Assembly (NCBI RefSeq): GCF_003014535.1 | Contig: NZ_PYGD01000001.1 | Location: 1,302,001 to 1,366,000, forward strand | DNA from: Taibaiella chishuiensis | GTDB lineage: Bacteria; Bacteroidota; Bacteroidia; Chitinophagales; Chitinophagaceae | DNA length: 64,000 nucleotides | Direction of reading: 5' to 3' | In this document: positions 41,797-51,506 of the stretch, piece by piece | Position numbering within the stretch: position 1 is the first letter of the stretch | How the letters are laid out: the number at the start of each line of letters is the position of its first letter | Notes under the pieces: model-generated | Told to the model about the DNA's origin: nothing | Databases searched by the model: none | What the model saw: only the letters and a program-made list of their open reading frames with translations | Translations under genes and position numbers: made by a program

Positions 41797-41908
41797 TGCT
41801 ATGTTTATTTGTCCGGGAGTAAAAGTACAATTTTCAAAAAACAAAACGTTTCTTCTCTATTTCTGTTATCCCTGTTAACGGAATTATTACATCATCTATC
41901 TTTACGGT

Positions 41909-42970
41909 ATGGTAGTGGACAAAAAGGAGAGCCAGGTGCTGGATCAGGCGATCGGCCAATGGCTTCAGGAGGGGGTGGTCGACGAGGCCACGGCACAGCG
42001 GCTGCGTAACGGTTATACGGTACGCGAGGACAATGCCGGTGTGCTTTCGGTGTACGCTTTTATTGCGGCAGTGTCCTGCGGCTTGCTGGCTTTTGGCGCC
42101 CTGGTAATGGACGAAAAATGGATAGAACTGTTGCGCCGCCAATTTGGTTTTTCCGAACTGATCGTGGGGCTGTGCTTCCTGGTGCTTACCCTGGCGCTGG
42201 TTTATATGTCGCGCCGGCGCCGGCAGCGGCATCCCGAAGCGGTAGCGGCTAACGAAGCGCTGTCGGTAACAGTGGTTATGAGCCTGGCTGTAGCCCTGGC
42301 CTACCTGGGGCGCAGCGTCGGTTATATGGGGGGCAATTATGCGCCGGTATTATTCATCGCTGCAGTTTGTTATGGCGGGCTGGCCGTGCTGCTGCGGGGA
42401 TACCTGCTCTGGATCACGGCTCTGCTGTGCCTTTGCGGTTGGTGGGGTGCGCAAACCTATAGCTGGAGCGCCGGCAGTGCCTATTTCCTCGGTATGAACT
42501 ATGCGCTCAATATGACCCTGTTTGGCGCGCTGGTATGGTTGCTTTCGCTGCTGTTGAAACATGCCGGCTCCCTGCGTATCTTCTTCCGGCCCACTTATAT
42601 CTGCGGTTTACTAATGTTCCTTACCGCGGCCTGGACCCTTTCCATTTTCGGCAACAACGGCAGTTTCGAAAGCTGGCTGGCCATGCGCCAGGGGCGGCTC
42701 TGGTATTGGGCGCTGTTGTTTACGGCCTTACTGGGCGGCCTGCTCTGGTATGCCATACGCAGCAAAGACAATACCTTGCGCGATATATGCCTGCTGTTCC
42801 TGTTGCTCAATATCTATACCCGCTATTTCGAATACTTCTGGGATCATACCAACAAAGGCCTGTTCTTTGCCATACTGGCCCTGTCGTTCTGGTGGGTAGG
42901 CAAGAAGGCGGAACAATGGCGCAGGAAACAAAACAGCAACGGCAACCCGGACCTACAGCATAACCTATGA
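41909..42970 (+). CDS. DUF2157-like membrane protein
   Basis: 353 residues. A short cytoplasmic N-terminal helix-turn (VLDQAIGQWLQEGVVDEATAQRLRNGY), typical of DUF2157, is followed by about nine to ten hydrophobic helices. Function unknown. Its stop overlaps the start of the L,D-transpeptidase gene by 4 bases (ATGA), so the two are translationally coupled and may act on the envelope together. A TATCTTTA box, close to a -7 element, is 5 bases before the ATG. Confidence 0.7.
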   Translation: MVVDKKESQVLDQAIGQWLQEGVVDEATAQRLRNGYTVREDNAGVLSVYAFIAAVSCGLLAFGALVMDEKWIELLRRQFGFSELIVGLCFLVLTLALVYMSRRRRQRHPEAVAANEALSVTVVMSLAVALAYLGRSVGYMGGNYAPVLFIAAVCYGGLAVLLRGYLLWITALLCLCGWWGAQTYSWSAGSAYFLGMNYALNMTLFGALVWLLSLLLKHAGSLRIFFRPTYICGLLMFLTAAWTLSIFGNNGSFESWLAMRQGRLWYWALLFTALLGGLLWYAIRSKDNTLRDICLLFLLLNIYTRYFEYFWDHTNKGLFFAILALSFWWVGKKAEQWRRKQNSNGNPDLQHNL

Positions 42971-43518
42971 CGACAAACAGTAAGAAGCCTGTACACACCA
43001 GGCTGGTGCGCAGCATAGCCCTTGCGCTAATAGCCGCCATCGGCGCTTTATTGATCTATTACGTAATACCTTCGGCTAAGATACCGGACGGCGTCCTGGT
43101 CGACAGGATCGTCGTATACAAGGCGGCCCATAAACTGGAAGCTTATGCCCAGGGTCGCCTGGTGGTTACCTACCGGGTAGCGATCGGCAAACAGCCTGTG
43201 GGCGCCAAGCAGTACGAAGGCGATCAGAAAACACCCGAAGGTATCTATACCATTAACGACAGGAACCCCAACAGCGGCTACCATCGCAACCTGGGCATTT
43301 CTTACCCGAATGCGGATGATATGGCCCGGGCCCGGCAACTGGGTAAGCCTGCCGGCGGCGATATTAAAATACACAGCCTGAAAAACGGGCAGGGGTATAT
43401 CGGTAAGTTTCACCGCTGGAAAGACTGGACCAATGGTTGTATTGCCCTGACCGATGCCGAAATGGATCAGTTGTATGAACATACGACGCTGGGCGCTACC
43501 ATAGAGATCCGGAAGTAA
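42967..43518 (+). CDS. L,D-transpeptidase (YkuD domain)
   Basis: 183 residues with an N-terminal signal anchor (about 13-33). The YkuD catalytic core has IKIHSLKNGQGY with His136 and DWTNGCIALTDAEMDQLY with the nucleophile Cys158; GDQKTPEGIYTINDRN is also conserved. It acts in the periplasm, either making 3-3 crosslinks in peptidoglycan or anchoring proteins to it. Coupled by a 4-base overlap to the DUF2157-like gene. A strong terminator follows. Confidence 0.92.
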   Translation: MTTNSKKPVHTRLVRSIALALIAAIGALLIYYVIPSAKIPDGVLVDRIVVYKAAHKLEAYAQGRLVVTYRVAIGKQPVGAKQYEGDQKTPEGIYTINDRNPNSGYHRNLGISYPNADDMARARQLGKPAGGDIKIHSLKNGQGYIGKFHRWKDWTNGCIALTDAEMDQLYEHTTLGATIEIRK

Positions 43519-43536
43519 TTGCAGGCTATGGAGTAT

Positions 43537-43578
43537 AAAGGAATAAGGGACGGCGCCGGAGCCGTCCCTTATTCCTTT
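43537..43578. terminator. Bidirectional terminator, 18-bp stem
   Basis: A perfect 18-bp inverted repeat with a 6-base GCCGGA loop, followed on the plus strand by TTTTC. It lies between the L,D-transpeptidase gene (+) and the secreted protein gene at 43587 (-). Confidence 0.88.
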
Positions 43579-43586
43579 TCGTTTTA

Positions 43587-45215
43587 TTATTTAACCTGTT
43601 CGGCGACAAAACCGATTTCGTTGAAGCCAAGCATTTCGAGCAGGAAGTCGCGATCGTTGCCGAGTCCGTTATAGCGTACATTGCCGTCGAGGTTTACGTC
43701 TGCAGGCGTATATACCTGTTGGTTATAACCCACCTCGTCGAAACCGAGGTAAGCCAGTATGGCATCGCGATCGTTGGCGGTGCTGTTATAACGTACGTTG
43801 CCATTGCTGTTGGCATTACCCGCGATCAGGCATACTTTGCCATTTGCAGTAGTATAGGCATCGCTGGTACCAAACAGGGTAGCATCTGTTGCCGTGCTGA
43901 AGTCGAAGCCTGCGCCTGCAGCAGGCAGGGTGATCAGTTCGGTGCTCAGGCCCAGGTGGTTGCGGTGACGGATGGTAAGATGGTAGCTGCCGGGCGGCGC
44001 TTTGAAGTAAACGGGGCTTACTTTATCCGTACCCACTACATTACCGTTTTCCAGGATGAACGCCGCATGCCTGTCTACCAGGGAGCCGTCCGCTTTTTTC
44101 AATTCGAGCAGTACCCAGTCCACAATGTCGTTGTCATCAGATGGGGAAGCGGTAAAGGTGGCGGCAGTAACCGATTCCGTGCCTGCATAATTGCCGAACG
44201 CAGCAGTATTGTAGGGTTGCGTCAAAGCGTTGGCACTGAGCACGCTTGCCCAGGCGGGAGTAACGTCTTTATGGCGCGTGCCGCCCCAAGCTCCCCGCAG
44301 GTAAGCCTTTACAGACAGGGGTAATGCGGCCGTTACCGTATAGGTAGCCGGGGCACTGTTTTTACCGGCCGCATCCTGGAGCCGGTAAGTAAACGACATG
44401 CCCGTAGCATTACCTGCCATATACATCATTAGTTTGCCCGGGTCAAATTGCTTCAGCGTGTCCTGGGCTACAACGGCCCTGATACCGGTGGTGCCGCCAA
44501 AATTGTAGTAAAGTGCTGTATTGACACCTATGGTGGCAATCACGAAATTACGGTTCAGGTTGCAGGAGGAGGCGGCGGCACAATCTTCAGGATCGGATCC
44601 GCTCAGGCTGCCGCCGGTGGGGTAACCGGTAAGTGCGGGGGTGTTCATGGCGATCCAGTTGTAGGGTATACCGGAAATGGTCACCGCCGGGAAACCGCCT
44701 GCCGGTGCATTATTACCGAGTGCGGCAGTGCTGATCGCAAAGGTTTTATGGTCGGCCTGCGGCAATTGCTCGATGCCAAAGTTCACATCGCTGAGTGTGC
44801 TGCCATTCGATGGCGTGCCGATATTGCTAAAGCCGAGCGGATACAGGCCATTGGGATAATTGTTACCGGTAAATACCCAGCCCGCAGGCAGGGCAGGCTG
44901 TACAAACTGTCCTACCTGTGCAACGGTAGTGCTGATGCATATGTAATTATAGGTGATTATGGCCGGCGCCGTTATCGTATACGTGCCGTCGGTGTTTACA
45001 GGAGCCAGGGCTTTGATTTGCATGGCCTGGCCTGCATATGATGAAAGCTGGTAGACGTACAGGCCGGACGGTACCGTGTTGGGACCATTGCTGCTATGAT
45101 TGACAGGACCGCCATCCGGATCGTGGAATACGGTGCCGCTTACGGTTACCTGGGCCCCCGCGCTGTATGCGAGTAATAAAACGGACAAAAACAGGCCGGT
45201 TATTTGTTTGCTCAT
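43587..45215 (-). CDS. Secreted protein with C-terminal dockerin-like module (paralogue of 46852 gene)
   Basis: 542 residues. The signal peptide ends near YSAGAQ (residue 21). The N-terminal part has an SdrD-B/Cna-B-like beta domain (VTVSGTVFHDPDGGPV) and other beta-rich regions. The last ~245 residues are nearly identical in protein and DNA to the end of the 46852 gene. This module contains [24 protein letters not shown] and two Ca-binding-like repeats, [16 protein letters not shown] and [21 protein letters not shown]. Similar modules end many Bacteroidota surface proteins and may be a sorting or docking domain. No adhesin activity is proven. Confidence 0.75.
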   Translation of the reverse strand: MSKQITGLFLSVLLLAYSAGAQVTVSGTVFHDPDGGPVNHSSNGPNTVPSGLYVYQLSSYAGQAMQIKALAPVNTDGTYTITAPAIITYNYICISTTVAQVGQFVQPALPAGWVFTGNNYPNGLYPLGFSNIGTPSNGSTLSDVNFGIEQLPQADHKTFAISTAALGNNAPAGGFPAVTISGIPYNWIAMNTPALTGYPTGGSLSGSDPEDCAAASSCNLNRNFVIATIGVNTALYYNFGGTTGIRAVVAQDTLKQFDPGKLMMYMAGNATGMSFTYRLQDAAGKNSAPATYTVTAALPLSVKAYLRGAWGGTRHKDVTPAWASVLSANALTQPYNTAAFGNYAGTESVTAATFTASPSDDNDIVDWVLLELKKADGSLVDRHAAFILENGNVVGTDKVSPVYFKAPPGSYHLTIRHRNHLGLSTELITLPAAGAGFDFSTATDATLFGTSDAYTTANGKVCLIAGNANSNGNVRYNSTANDRDAILAYLGFDEVGYNQQVYTPADVNLDGNVRYNGLGNDRDFLLEMLGFNEIGFVAEQVK

Positions 45216-45560
45216 AAAATTGATGTTTTTTGTTTTTTGTTGACGGATGCCGCCGTTTCGTCTACCCCGTTTCCTCTGTTCCCAGAGGTTAGTTTAGACT
45301 TTGTGGACAGGCCGGTAAGCCGGTACGTTCTTTTTTGCGGATCGGCATGCCCCGTATAAGAATGGTGCAAAGTTGATGCCGGAGAGGGGCGCAGAATGTG
45401 AAACAGTGCGAATGTGAAATAAATAGTACATATTGTAAATTTTATAATTTAATCTAATTAACAAATCTATCCGGTCTTAAGTCATACGGCAGGGTAAGAC
45501 ATCTACCTGCAGCAAACAATATGAGGTACTGTGGGCAAAACGGTTCGGGGCTAAATAACA
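45216..45560. other. Intergenic region with no gene seen
   Basis: 345 bases between two minus-strand secreted-protein genes. It is AT-rich from 45410 to 45480 and contains GAATGTGAAACAGTGCGAATGTGAAA, where GCGAATGTGAAA and AGAATGTGAAA form a short direct repeat near 45395-45420. It should hold the promoter of the 43587 gene, but I cannot point to a convincing -33/-7 pair. Confidence 0.4.
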
Positions 45561-45561
45561 A

Positions 45562-45589
45562 GAGGGCTGCATGATTACATGCAGCCCTC
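45562..45589 (-). terminator. Terminator after the 45616 gene
   Basis: Arms GAGGGCTGCATG and CATGCAGCCCTC (12 bp) with an ATTA loop. Confidence 0.8.
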
Positions 45590-45615
45590 GTTTATTATTT
45601 AAGCGGGTATATTGC

Positions 45616-46767
45616 TTAGTGCTGTACCACCAGTTTCAGGTGTTGTACACCGCTCTCGGTAGCTACGCGCAATACATAGTTGCCCGAAGCCAGGCCGGAG
45701 AGCTGCAGTTCATTTTCCAGTGCACCATATTGCACAGGTACGGTTGCCTGCTGGCCATTGATATTGAACACACTGATGTTTTTGATATTGTTGCCTTTTA
45801 CACGTACCATAGCGCCGTTTACAGGATTAGGGTATACTTCGATAGCGGTAGCAGCGGTAAAGGCTACAGCTTTTACTTCGCTCAGGCTGGATTTGCCGTC
45901 GATATCGATTTGTTTGAGGCGGTAGTGGTTTACACCATTCAGGGGTTTGCTGTCGATAAAGCTGTAAGCCAGTTTTTCGGTGCTGTTGCCTTCGTTCGCC
46001 TGTGTGCTTACAAAACCGATCTTGGTAAAGGTTTTACCATCGGCGCTGCGTTCTACATCGAAGCCGGTATTGCCGCGCTCGGTTGCAGTAGCCCAGTTCA
46101 GCATGGCTTTGTCGCCTGCTTTGTCGGCAGTAAAGGATAACCAGGTAATGGGCAGGGGCACGGAGTTCAGGCCTACTACTTTAGGGTTGCCTGCGTTGCT
46201 GAGGCCTACGGAGTTGGCCGATGCGTAGAAGGTGCTGGCGGTTTCGGTTCTGTCGCCGCCGATAAATACATAATACTCCATCTGGTAGTTGGGAAGGGCA
46301 GGAGTGCCCGGAGGGTTACCACCCAGGAAGCTGATCATTTCTACTGAAGGGATTACGGCAGTAGTGCCGTTGGAACCGCGGAACGCAAGACCCAGCAGGT
46401 CTTTCTCCTGGCCTGCGGTCATAGGGAATGGAGAGTTGCTGAAGTTGGGTGCTACGAGGTAGTAAGCATAACCGCCGTTAACTACGGAAGGAGCAATATT
46501 GGTGATAGGACCGCTCGGCGTCGTGGCGTTGAGGCCGCTAATGGTAAGCGTTGGGTTATTGGCGCCCTGGTCCTGGATGCGGATACCTACCGTAAAGCTG
46601 GAGATATTGCCGCTAATGGCGGCGCCGCTGCTGTTTTTCAGGCGGATAACGGTCTGGTAGTTCTGGCCGGAGGCGGCAGGGGTCAGGGTAGCCTGCACAT
46701 TGCTTTGGGCAAATAAGCTTACCTGCACGAGTAAAAAGGCCGCAATGGATAAAAAGATTTTTTTCAT
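45616..46767 (-). CDS. Secreted protein with T9SS type A sorting domain
   Basis: 383 residues. The signal peptide ends near SLFAQ (residue 20). The first ~190 residues are a beta-rich domain with no motif I recognise. The region LPITWLSFTADKAGDKAMLNWATATERGNTGFDVERSADGKTFTKIG is the common Bacteroidota beta-sandwich that precedes T9SS tails. The last ~75 residues (EVYPNPVNGAMVRVKGN ... NYVLRVATESG) are a type A sorting domain. It is secreted through the outer membrane and probably anchored there. It lies between the two paralogous secreted proteins, so the three may form one surface locus. Confidence 0.82.
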   Translation of the reverse strand: MKKIFLSIAAFLLVQVSLFAQSNVQATLTPAASGQNYQTVIRLKNSSGAAISGNISSFTVGIRIQDQGANNPTLTISGLNATTPSGPITNIAPSVVNGGYAYYLVAPNFSNSPFPMTAGQEKDLLGLAFRGSNGTTAVIPSVEMISFLGGNPPGTPALPNYQMEYYVFIGGDRTETASTFYASANSVGLSNAGNPKVVGLNSVPLPITWLSFTADKAGDKAMLNWATATERGNTGFDVERSADGKTFTKIGFVSTQANEGNSTEKLAYSFIDSKPLNGVNHYRLKQIDIDGKSSLSEVKAVAFTAATAIEVYPNPVNGAMVRVKGNNIKNISVFNINGQQATVPVQYGALENELQLSGLASGNYVLRVATESGVQHLKLVVQH

Positions 46768-46810
46768 CGTATCTGATTATTTATAGTTTAATAGTTTAAA
46801 GTGGAAGTGT

Positions 46811-46840
46811 AAGGAACAGTGCCCGGGAGCACTGTTCCTT
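46811..46840 (-). terminator. Terminator after the large TSP3-repeat gene
   Basis: Arms AAGGAACAGTGC and GCACTGTTCCTT (12 bp) with a 6-base loop. There is no T run on the minus strand, so strength is uncertain. Confidence 0.65.
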
Positions 46841-46851
46841 GTTGGTTTTAT

Positions 46852-49800
46852 TTATTTGATCTGTTGCGAGATAAAGCCGATTTCATTGAAATTGAGCATT
46901 TCCAGCAGGAAGTCACGGTCGTTGGCAGCGCCATTGTAGCGTACGTTGCCATCGAGGTTTACGTCTGCAGGCGTATACACACCCATAATAAAGCCGATCT
47001 CGTTAAAGCCGAGATAATTCAGGATAGCGTCGCGGTCGTTGGCTGTACTGTTGTACCGTACGTTACCATTGCCGTTTGCATTGCCTGCGATCAGGCATAC
47101 CTTGCCATTCACAGTGGTATAGGCATCGCTGGTGCCATACAGGGTAGCATCTGTTGCCGTGCTAAAGTCGAAGCTGGTGCCTGCAGCGGGCAGGGTGATC
47201 AGCTCGGTGCTTAAGCCCAGGTGGTTGCGGTGACGAACCGTGAGGTGGTAGCTGCCGGGCAGTGCTTTGAAGTACACGCGGCTTACTTTATCGGTTCCTA
47301 CTATGTTACCGTTTTCCAGGATCAGTGCGGCATGACGGTCTACCAGGGTGCCGTCTGCTTTTTTCAGTTCGAGCAGTACCCAGTCCACTACATCTTCTTC
47401 GCTGGACGAAGAGGAGGTGAAGGTCGAAGCCGGTACGGATTCGGTGCCGGCATAGTTGCCAAAGGCCGCGGTATTGTAAGGCTGGCTGGTTGCAAATTGC
47501 TGCAGCACATTCAACCAGTTTGCGCTTACATCTTTATGACGGGCGCCCTGGAATGCACCACGGAGGAAGGCTTTAGCGCTTATGCCGATATTGGATCCGA
47601 GACCGCCGAAGTTGTTGTTGTCGGCATCGATAATATCAGGTATGCCATCGCCGTCGCTGTCTGTGCCACCACCGGTATCGGCGCTGGTGATCCTGCCGTC
47701 GCCATTGGTGTCTTTGCTCTTATACGGCGTATCATCGATATCTTTTTTGGTACCGGTAATCGGATCTTTATAATCCGGTATGCCGTCGCCATCGGTATCT
47801 ACCGGTGCGGGGGAATTGGTACCCCAGGTAGTTGTACCATCGGCCGGTGTCAGTACGCCGTCGCCATCCGGGTCGTTATTGATGAAGTCGATCACACCGT
47901 CGTTGTTGAGGTCGCCCGCTATAGCAGCAGCGTTGCCGCTTTCAACCAGGTCGCTCTTACCGTCGTTGTCGCTGTCGAGGTCCCTGAAGTCGGGGCGGCC
48001 ATCGCCGTCCGAGTCTATCGCTACAGGGTCGTTGCTATCGCCCCATGCATTGGGTGCGCCGTCAACGCTGGACATGATACCGTCGCCATCAGCGTCAGTA
48101 CCATCGGCCCTGCCATCGTTATTGGCATCAGTACCGCCATTTTCCCTTACGTCGGTAATGCCATCGTTATCGCTATCGAGGTCTTTATCGTTGCTTACGC
48201 CGTCGCCATCGGTATCGAGCGGGGTCAGACCGCCGTTGCCCGCTGTGGCCGGGATACCGTTGGCTGCTATAGCGCCATCGGCTTTACCATCGCCGTTGGC
48301 ATCGGTGCCACCGGCTTCCCGTACGTCATTCACGCCATCGTTATCGCTGTCGAGGTCCCTGATATTGGGTATGCCATCGCTGTCGCTGTCGAGCAATGCA
48401 GGATCGTTGGCATCGCCCCAGGTATTGGGTGCGCCATCGGCGCCACCTACGATACCGTCGCCATCAGGATCGGTACCGTCTACTTTACCGTCGTTGTTAG
48501 CATCGGCAAGGGCCGGGTTATTTTCTTTCAGGTCGGAGAGGCCGTCGTTATCGCTGTCCAGGTCTTTTTCGTTGGTCACGCCGTCGCCGTCCGAGTCGGC
48601 CACTACGAGGCCGTTACCGGCTGTGGCCGGGATACCGTTGGCTGCTATAGCGCCATCGGCTTTGCCATCGCCATTGGCATCGGTACCACCTGCTTCGCGC
48701 ACATCGGTAATGCCATCGTTATCGCTGTCGAGATCCCGCATGTTCGGAACGCCGTCGCCGTCGGTATCAGCAAGTACAGGGTCGCTTGCATCGCCCCAGG
48801 TAGTGGGTGCGCCGTCGGCCGAGCCGATAATGCCGTCTTTGTCTGTGTCTACATTACCGTCGACTATGCCGTCGTTGTTGGCGTCCACGAGGGCGGTATT
48901 GCCGCTTTCCCTCAGGTCGGAAATGCCGTCGTTATCGCTGTCCAGGTCGTAGGCATTGGGTTTGCCATCGCCATCGCTGTCGATCGGGGTAAGGCCGTTG
49001 GCGCCTGCGCTTGCCGGAATGCCATTGGCAGATACGGCGCCATCTGCTTTACCGTCGCCATTGGCATCGGTGCCACCGGCTTCGCGTACGTCGTTGATGC
49101 CGTCGTTATCGCTGTCGAGGTCCAGGTAATCCGGGATGCCGTCGCCATCTGTATCACGCGATGCAGCTGGGTTGGAGGCATTGTAACCTTCGAGTGTGTT
49201 CGGTATGCCATCGTTATCGGCATCCAGGTCTGCGCTGTTGGCTACACCATCGCCGTCACTGTCACAGATACTAACGGTAACCGAAGCCGTGGTACGGGAT
49301 GCGGATATTCTTTGTGTAGGGAAGGCGCAGTTATTGGCCGCTACAGCTTCCACATAAACGTTGTTGGTGCCGTTGGGCAGCGTAGCAGAAGTGGTATAGC
49401 TGGTGCCGGTGCTCAGCAATGTGCCGCCGGTGCCGGCATTGTACCATTTGTATACCAGGCTGGATGAAGGATTGGTAATGGTATAAGTAGTAGCTGTAGA
49501 GAAACAGTTGCTGATGGTGGTGCCGCTGCCGGTTACAGCCGGTGCTGCGGGTTGGGCGGGTACACGTTTTACTTCATAAACACGTACCAGTTCGCCGGAA
49601 ATACTTACGGCGGCCGGGCTTACAAATGCAATGTCTACTTTGCTGAATTGCTTGCCCGGAGCGTCGAGATAAAGACCGTTGTTCGTTGTGGTACCGCCAA
49701 TGGTAAGGCCCCAGCTTGCCAGCGAAGAACCGATGTTCGCTGTTCCCGTGGTGCCGTCGGTAAAGTAATACTTCACAGAAAGGTTACTGAAGATATTCGC

Positions 49801-50187
49801 GGAAATGATACTGCCGTTCAGTTCGGCCTTTACATACAGTTGGTCGGTCTGGTTGCCATTGCCCACCATATTTACGGTCAGCGTATGGGTAGAAAGAAAG
49901 CCGGCCCCAAAACCTTGCCAGAAAAGGGCGTAGGTGCTCAGGTCGCCATCGCGTGCATCGCTGGGGTTCGTTACATTACTTCCGAGAAAGATACCAAGCG
50001 ACGAAAAATTGCCGCTGGCTGTGCCCGCCGGGTCGCATTGTGCATTGGAATGAAAGCCGCCTGCTGCGAGCAGCAGGCCCAGCGTTGCTTTACGGAATAC
50101 CCCTGAAAAATTCCTTTTAAGGAGGGGGGCATCGGGTGGGGCGGACAGGAAACGGCTTCTCTCAAAGCGGAGTTTATCTGCATTCAT
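46852..50187 (-). CDS. Large secreted protein with thrombospondin type 3 calcium repeats
   Basis: 1111 residues. An unusually long N-terminal leader precedes the hydrophobic signal ([18 protein letters not shown], about 33-50). A beta-rich domain (about 50-210), an Ig-like domain (about 215-305) and ~560 residues of Asp-rich TSP3-type repeats (about 307-870) follow. The repeats are built on D-x-D-x-D-G ([25 protein letters not shown]), and a 42-residue unit containing [19 protein letters not shown] recurs almost unchanged. The last ~245 residues match the 43587 gene. The repeats should bind many calcium ions and form a stiff stalk. Likely cell-surface or matrix protein. Confidence 0.85.
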   Translation of the reverse strand: MNADKLRFERSRFLSAPPDAPLLKRNFSGVFRKATLGLLLAAGGFHSNAQCDPAGTASGNFSSLGIFLGSNVTNPSDARDGDLSTYALFWQGFGAGFLSTHTLTVNMVGNGNQTDQLYVKAELNGSIISANIFSNLSVKYYFTDGTTGTANIGSSLASWGLTIGGTTTNNGLYLDAPGKQFSKVDIAFVSPAAVSISGELVRVYEVKRVPAQPAAPAVTGSGTTISNCFSTATTYTITNPSSSLVYKWYNAGTGGTLLSTGTSYTTSATLPNGTNNVYVEAVAANNCAFPTQRISASRTTASVTVSICDSDGDGVANSADLDADNDGIPNTLEGYNASNPAASRDTDGDGIPDYLDLDSDNDGINDVREAGGTDANGDGKADGAVSANGIPASAGANGLTPIDSDGDGKPNAYDLDSDNDGISDLRESGNTALVDANNDGIVDGNVDTDKDGIIGSADGAPTTWGDASDPVLADTDGDGVPNMRDLDSDNDGITDVREAGGTDANGDGKADGAIAANGIPATAGNGLVVADSDGDGVTNEKDLDSDNDGLSDLKENNPALADANNDGKVDGTDPDGDGIVGGADGAPNTWGDANDPALLDSDSDGIPNIRDLDSDNDGVNDVREAGGTDANGDGKADGAIAANGIPATAGNGGLTPLDTDGDGVSNDKDLDSDNDGITDVRENGGTDANNDGRADGTDADGDGIMSSVDGAPNAWGDSNDPVAIDSDGDGRPDFRDLDSDNDGKSDLVESGNAAAIAGDLNNDGVIDFINNDPDGDGVLTPADGTTTWGTNSPAPVDTDGDGIPDYKDPITGTKKDIDDTPYKSKDTNGDGRITSADTGGGTDSDGDGIPDIIDADNNNFGGLGSNIGISAKAFLRGAFQGARHKDVSANWLNVLQQFATSQPYNTAAFGNYAGTESVPASTFTSSSSSEEDVVDWVLLELKKADGTLVDRHAALILENGNIVGTDKVSRVYFKALPGSYHLTVRHRNHLGLSTELITLPAAGTSFDFSTATDATLYGTSDAYTTVNGKVCLIAGNANGNGNVRYNSTANDRDAILNYLGFNEIGFIMGVYTPADVNLDGNVRYNGAANDRDFLLEMLNFNEIGFISQQIK

Positions 50188-50189
50188 AG

Positions 50190-50645
50190 GTTAAAAATTG
50201 AAAAGTGTGAAAATTGAAGAATTAGTGTGTTTCTTTTTTGGGATGTTTTTAAGATTAAAAGTTGTAGTGTCTTTTTTTTACCTCGTGCCAAAAACCATAC
50301 CTGAAATTTTTCTAATTAATAAAATATTCGCAAAATGAGTGCTCTATCAGGAGTCTTGATAATTGATAATTCTGTTCTATTTTTATAGAGAGCTAATAGC
50401 CACAGTTTTATCGGTTTCTTTGTCTACTTATAAGAATAAAAAAAAGCTCCCCCAGGAATGGAGGAGCAAACCAATAACCAGATGAATGCGTATGTATCAG
50501 CACATTAAATAATTATATTATTTAACTGCACAATAAAACGCGCTTCTAAAACCGAGACAAAAATGAAGATTATTTCCTTTCGTCCAACCCGCAAAAAATA
50601 TAAACTGGCCCCCCAATTTTTTGCGGGGTATATCGCATATTAATT
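50190..50645. other. AT-rich intergenic region with structured elements
   Basis: About 520 bases separate the divergent 46852 and 50710 genes. Two structures stand out: an orphan minus-strand terminator (50438-50467) and a 12-bp hairpin (arms 50588-50599 and 50616-50627). I see no credible protein gene. The part next to 50187 must hold the promoter of the large secreted protein. Confidence 0.5.
50438..50467 (-). terminator. Orphan terminator on the minus strand
   Basis: Read on the minus strand, GCTCCTCC and GGGGGAGC (8 bp, one G-T pair) with a 6-base loop are followed by eight T residues. No minus-strand gene lies just upstream of it, so it may end a small RNA or a decayed gene. Confidence 0.65.
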
Positions 50646-50653
50646 TAATTTTG
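50646..50653 (+). promoter_or_regulatory. Candidate -7 box of the response-regulator gene
   Basis: TAATTTTG matches TAnnTTTG and lies 57 bases before the ATG at 50710. TTTG at 50620-50623 could serve as -33 with a long 22-base spacer. It lies in the arm of the 12-bp inverted repeat at 50588-50627. Confidence 0.4.
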
Positions 50654-50709
50654 ATGCTTGGTAGGAGGCATAAAATATTATCGTTGGGTTACTTCTTAAA
50701 AAAGCAATT

Positions 50710-51363
50710 ATGAAAATCAGTATTATAGACGACCACCAGATTATTACCGAATCGTTGAAGAAACTTTTGCTGCGTAATCCCGTCGTAAAGGAGGTGTATA
50801 CTTATCCCGATGCTGATACTTTCCTGGTACAGGCTACCCCTGGTAACCTGCCCGATGTTATTATTACCGACCTGCTGATGCCCGGTACTAATGGGATCGA
50901 ATTTATCGAGAAACTAAAGGCTTCCTACGGACCTAAAAGCGTAAAGATGATTATACTCTCGTCGATTACAGATGTGCAGACGATCAAGCACAGCCTGCGC
51001 TCCGGGGCCGACGGGTTCCTGTCGAAAAATACATCGATCGATGAATTGATGGAAGCGATACTTACCGTGATAGAGGATAAAAACTATATCGGCGAAAACC
51101 TGCGCAAAAACCTGCTGGACGCGGTATTTACCGAAGAGCAGGTGGTCTATCACCTGTCGCCGAGGGAGAAAGAAGTGTTGCACAAAGTATGCAGTGGCTT
51201 TACCATTAAGGAGATTGCCTATGATATGAACCTGAGCGTACATACCGTACAGTATTATCACCGCAATGTGATGAATAAACTTAAAGTAAAACGTACTTCC
51301 GACCTGATCGTATTTGCCATGCAATCGGGGCTTTATATTCCCGATATCCACTATAACAAATAA
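50710..51363 (+). CDS. NarL/FixJ family response regulator, orphan
   Basis: 217 residues. The receiver domain (1-120) has the acidic pocket IDDHQ (Asp7/8), the phosphorylation site IITDLLMPG with Asp54, and the switch Lys in GFLSKN. A LuxR-type helix-turn-helix follows (about 148-212, LSPREKEVLHKVCSGFTIKEIAYDMNLSVHTVQYYHRNVMNKL). It activates or represses transcription when phosphorylated. No histidine kinase gene is adjacent. Its divergent neighbour is the large secreted protein gene, a possible target. Confidence 0.93.
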   Translation: MKISIIDDHQIITESLKKLLLRNPVVKEVYTYPDADTFLVQATPGNLPDVIITDLLMPGTNGIEFIEKLKASYGPKSVKMIILSSITDVQTIKHSLRSGADGFLSKNTSIDELMEAILTVIEDKNYIGENLRKNLLDAVFTEEQVVYHLSPREKEVLHKVCSGFTIKEIAYDMNLSVHTVQYYHRNVMNKLKVKRTSDLIVFAMQSGLYIPDIHYNK

Positions 51364-51506
51364 GGCCGTTGCAGTAAGGTGTGGCGTGGTTGAATGGTCC
51401 GTGCGCGATCGGCTTGCGCGGGCTGTAATGTTTGCTCCTGGCGGGATACAGCTTTTTGATGTTATGCGCTGTTTTATTGTCGACGGAAATTGATGATGCA
51501 AAAAGA

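Noticed and set aside
44500..46300. Cargo of a mobile element suggested by repeated modules
   Set aside because: No transposase, integrase, terminal repeats or target duplication is visible around the paralogous secreted-protein genes.
47221..49467. 748-codon plus-strand open frame with Val/Ile-rich repeats
   Set aside because: It is the antisense image of the Asp-rich TSP3 repeats; the periodic composition keeps stop codons away.
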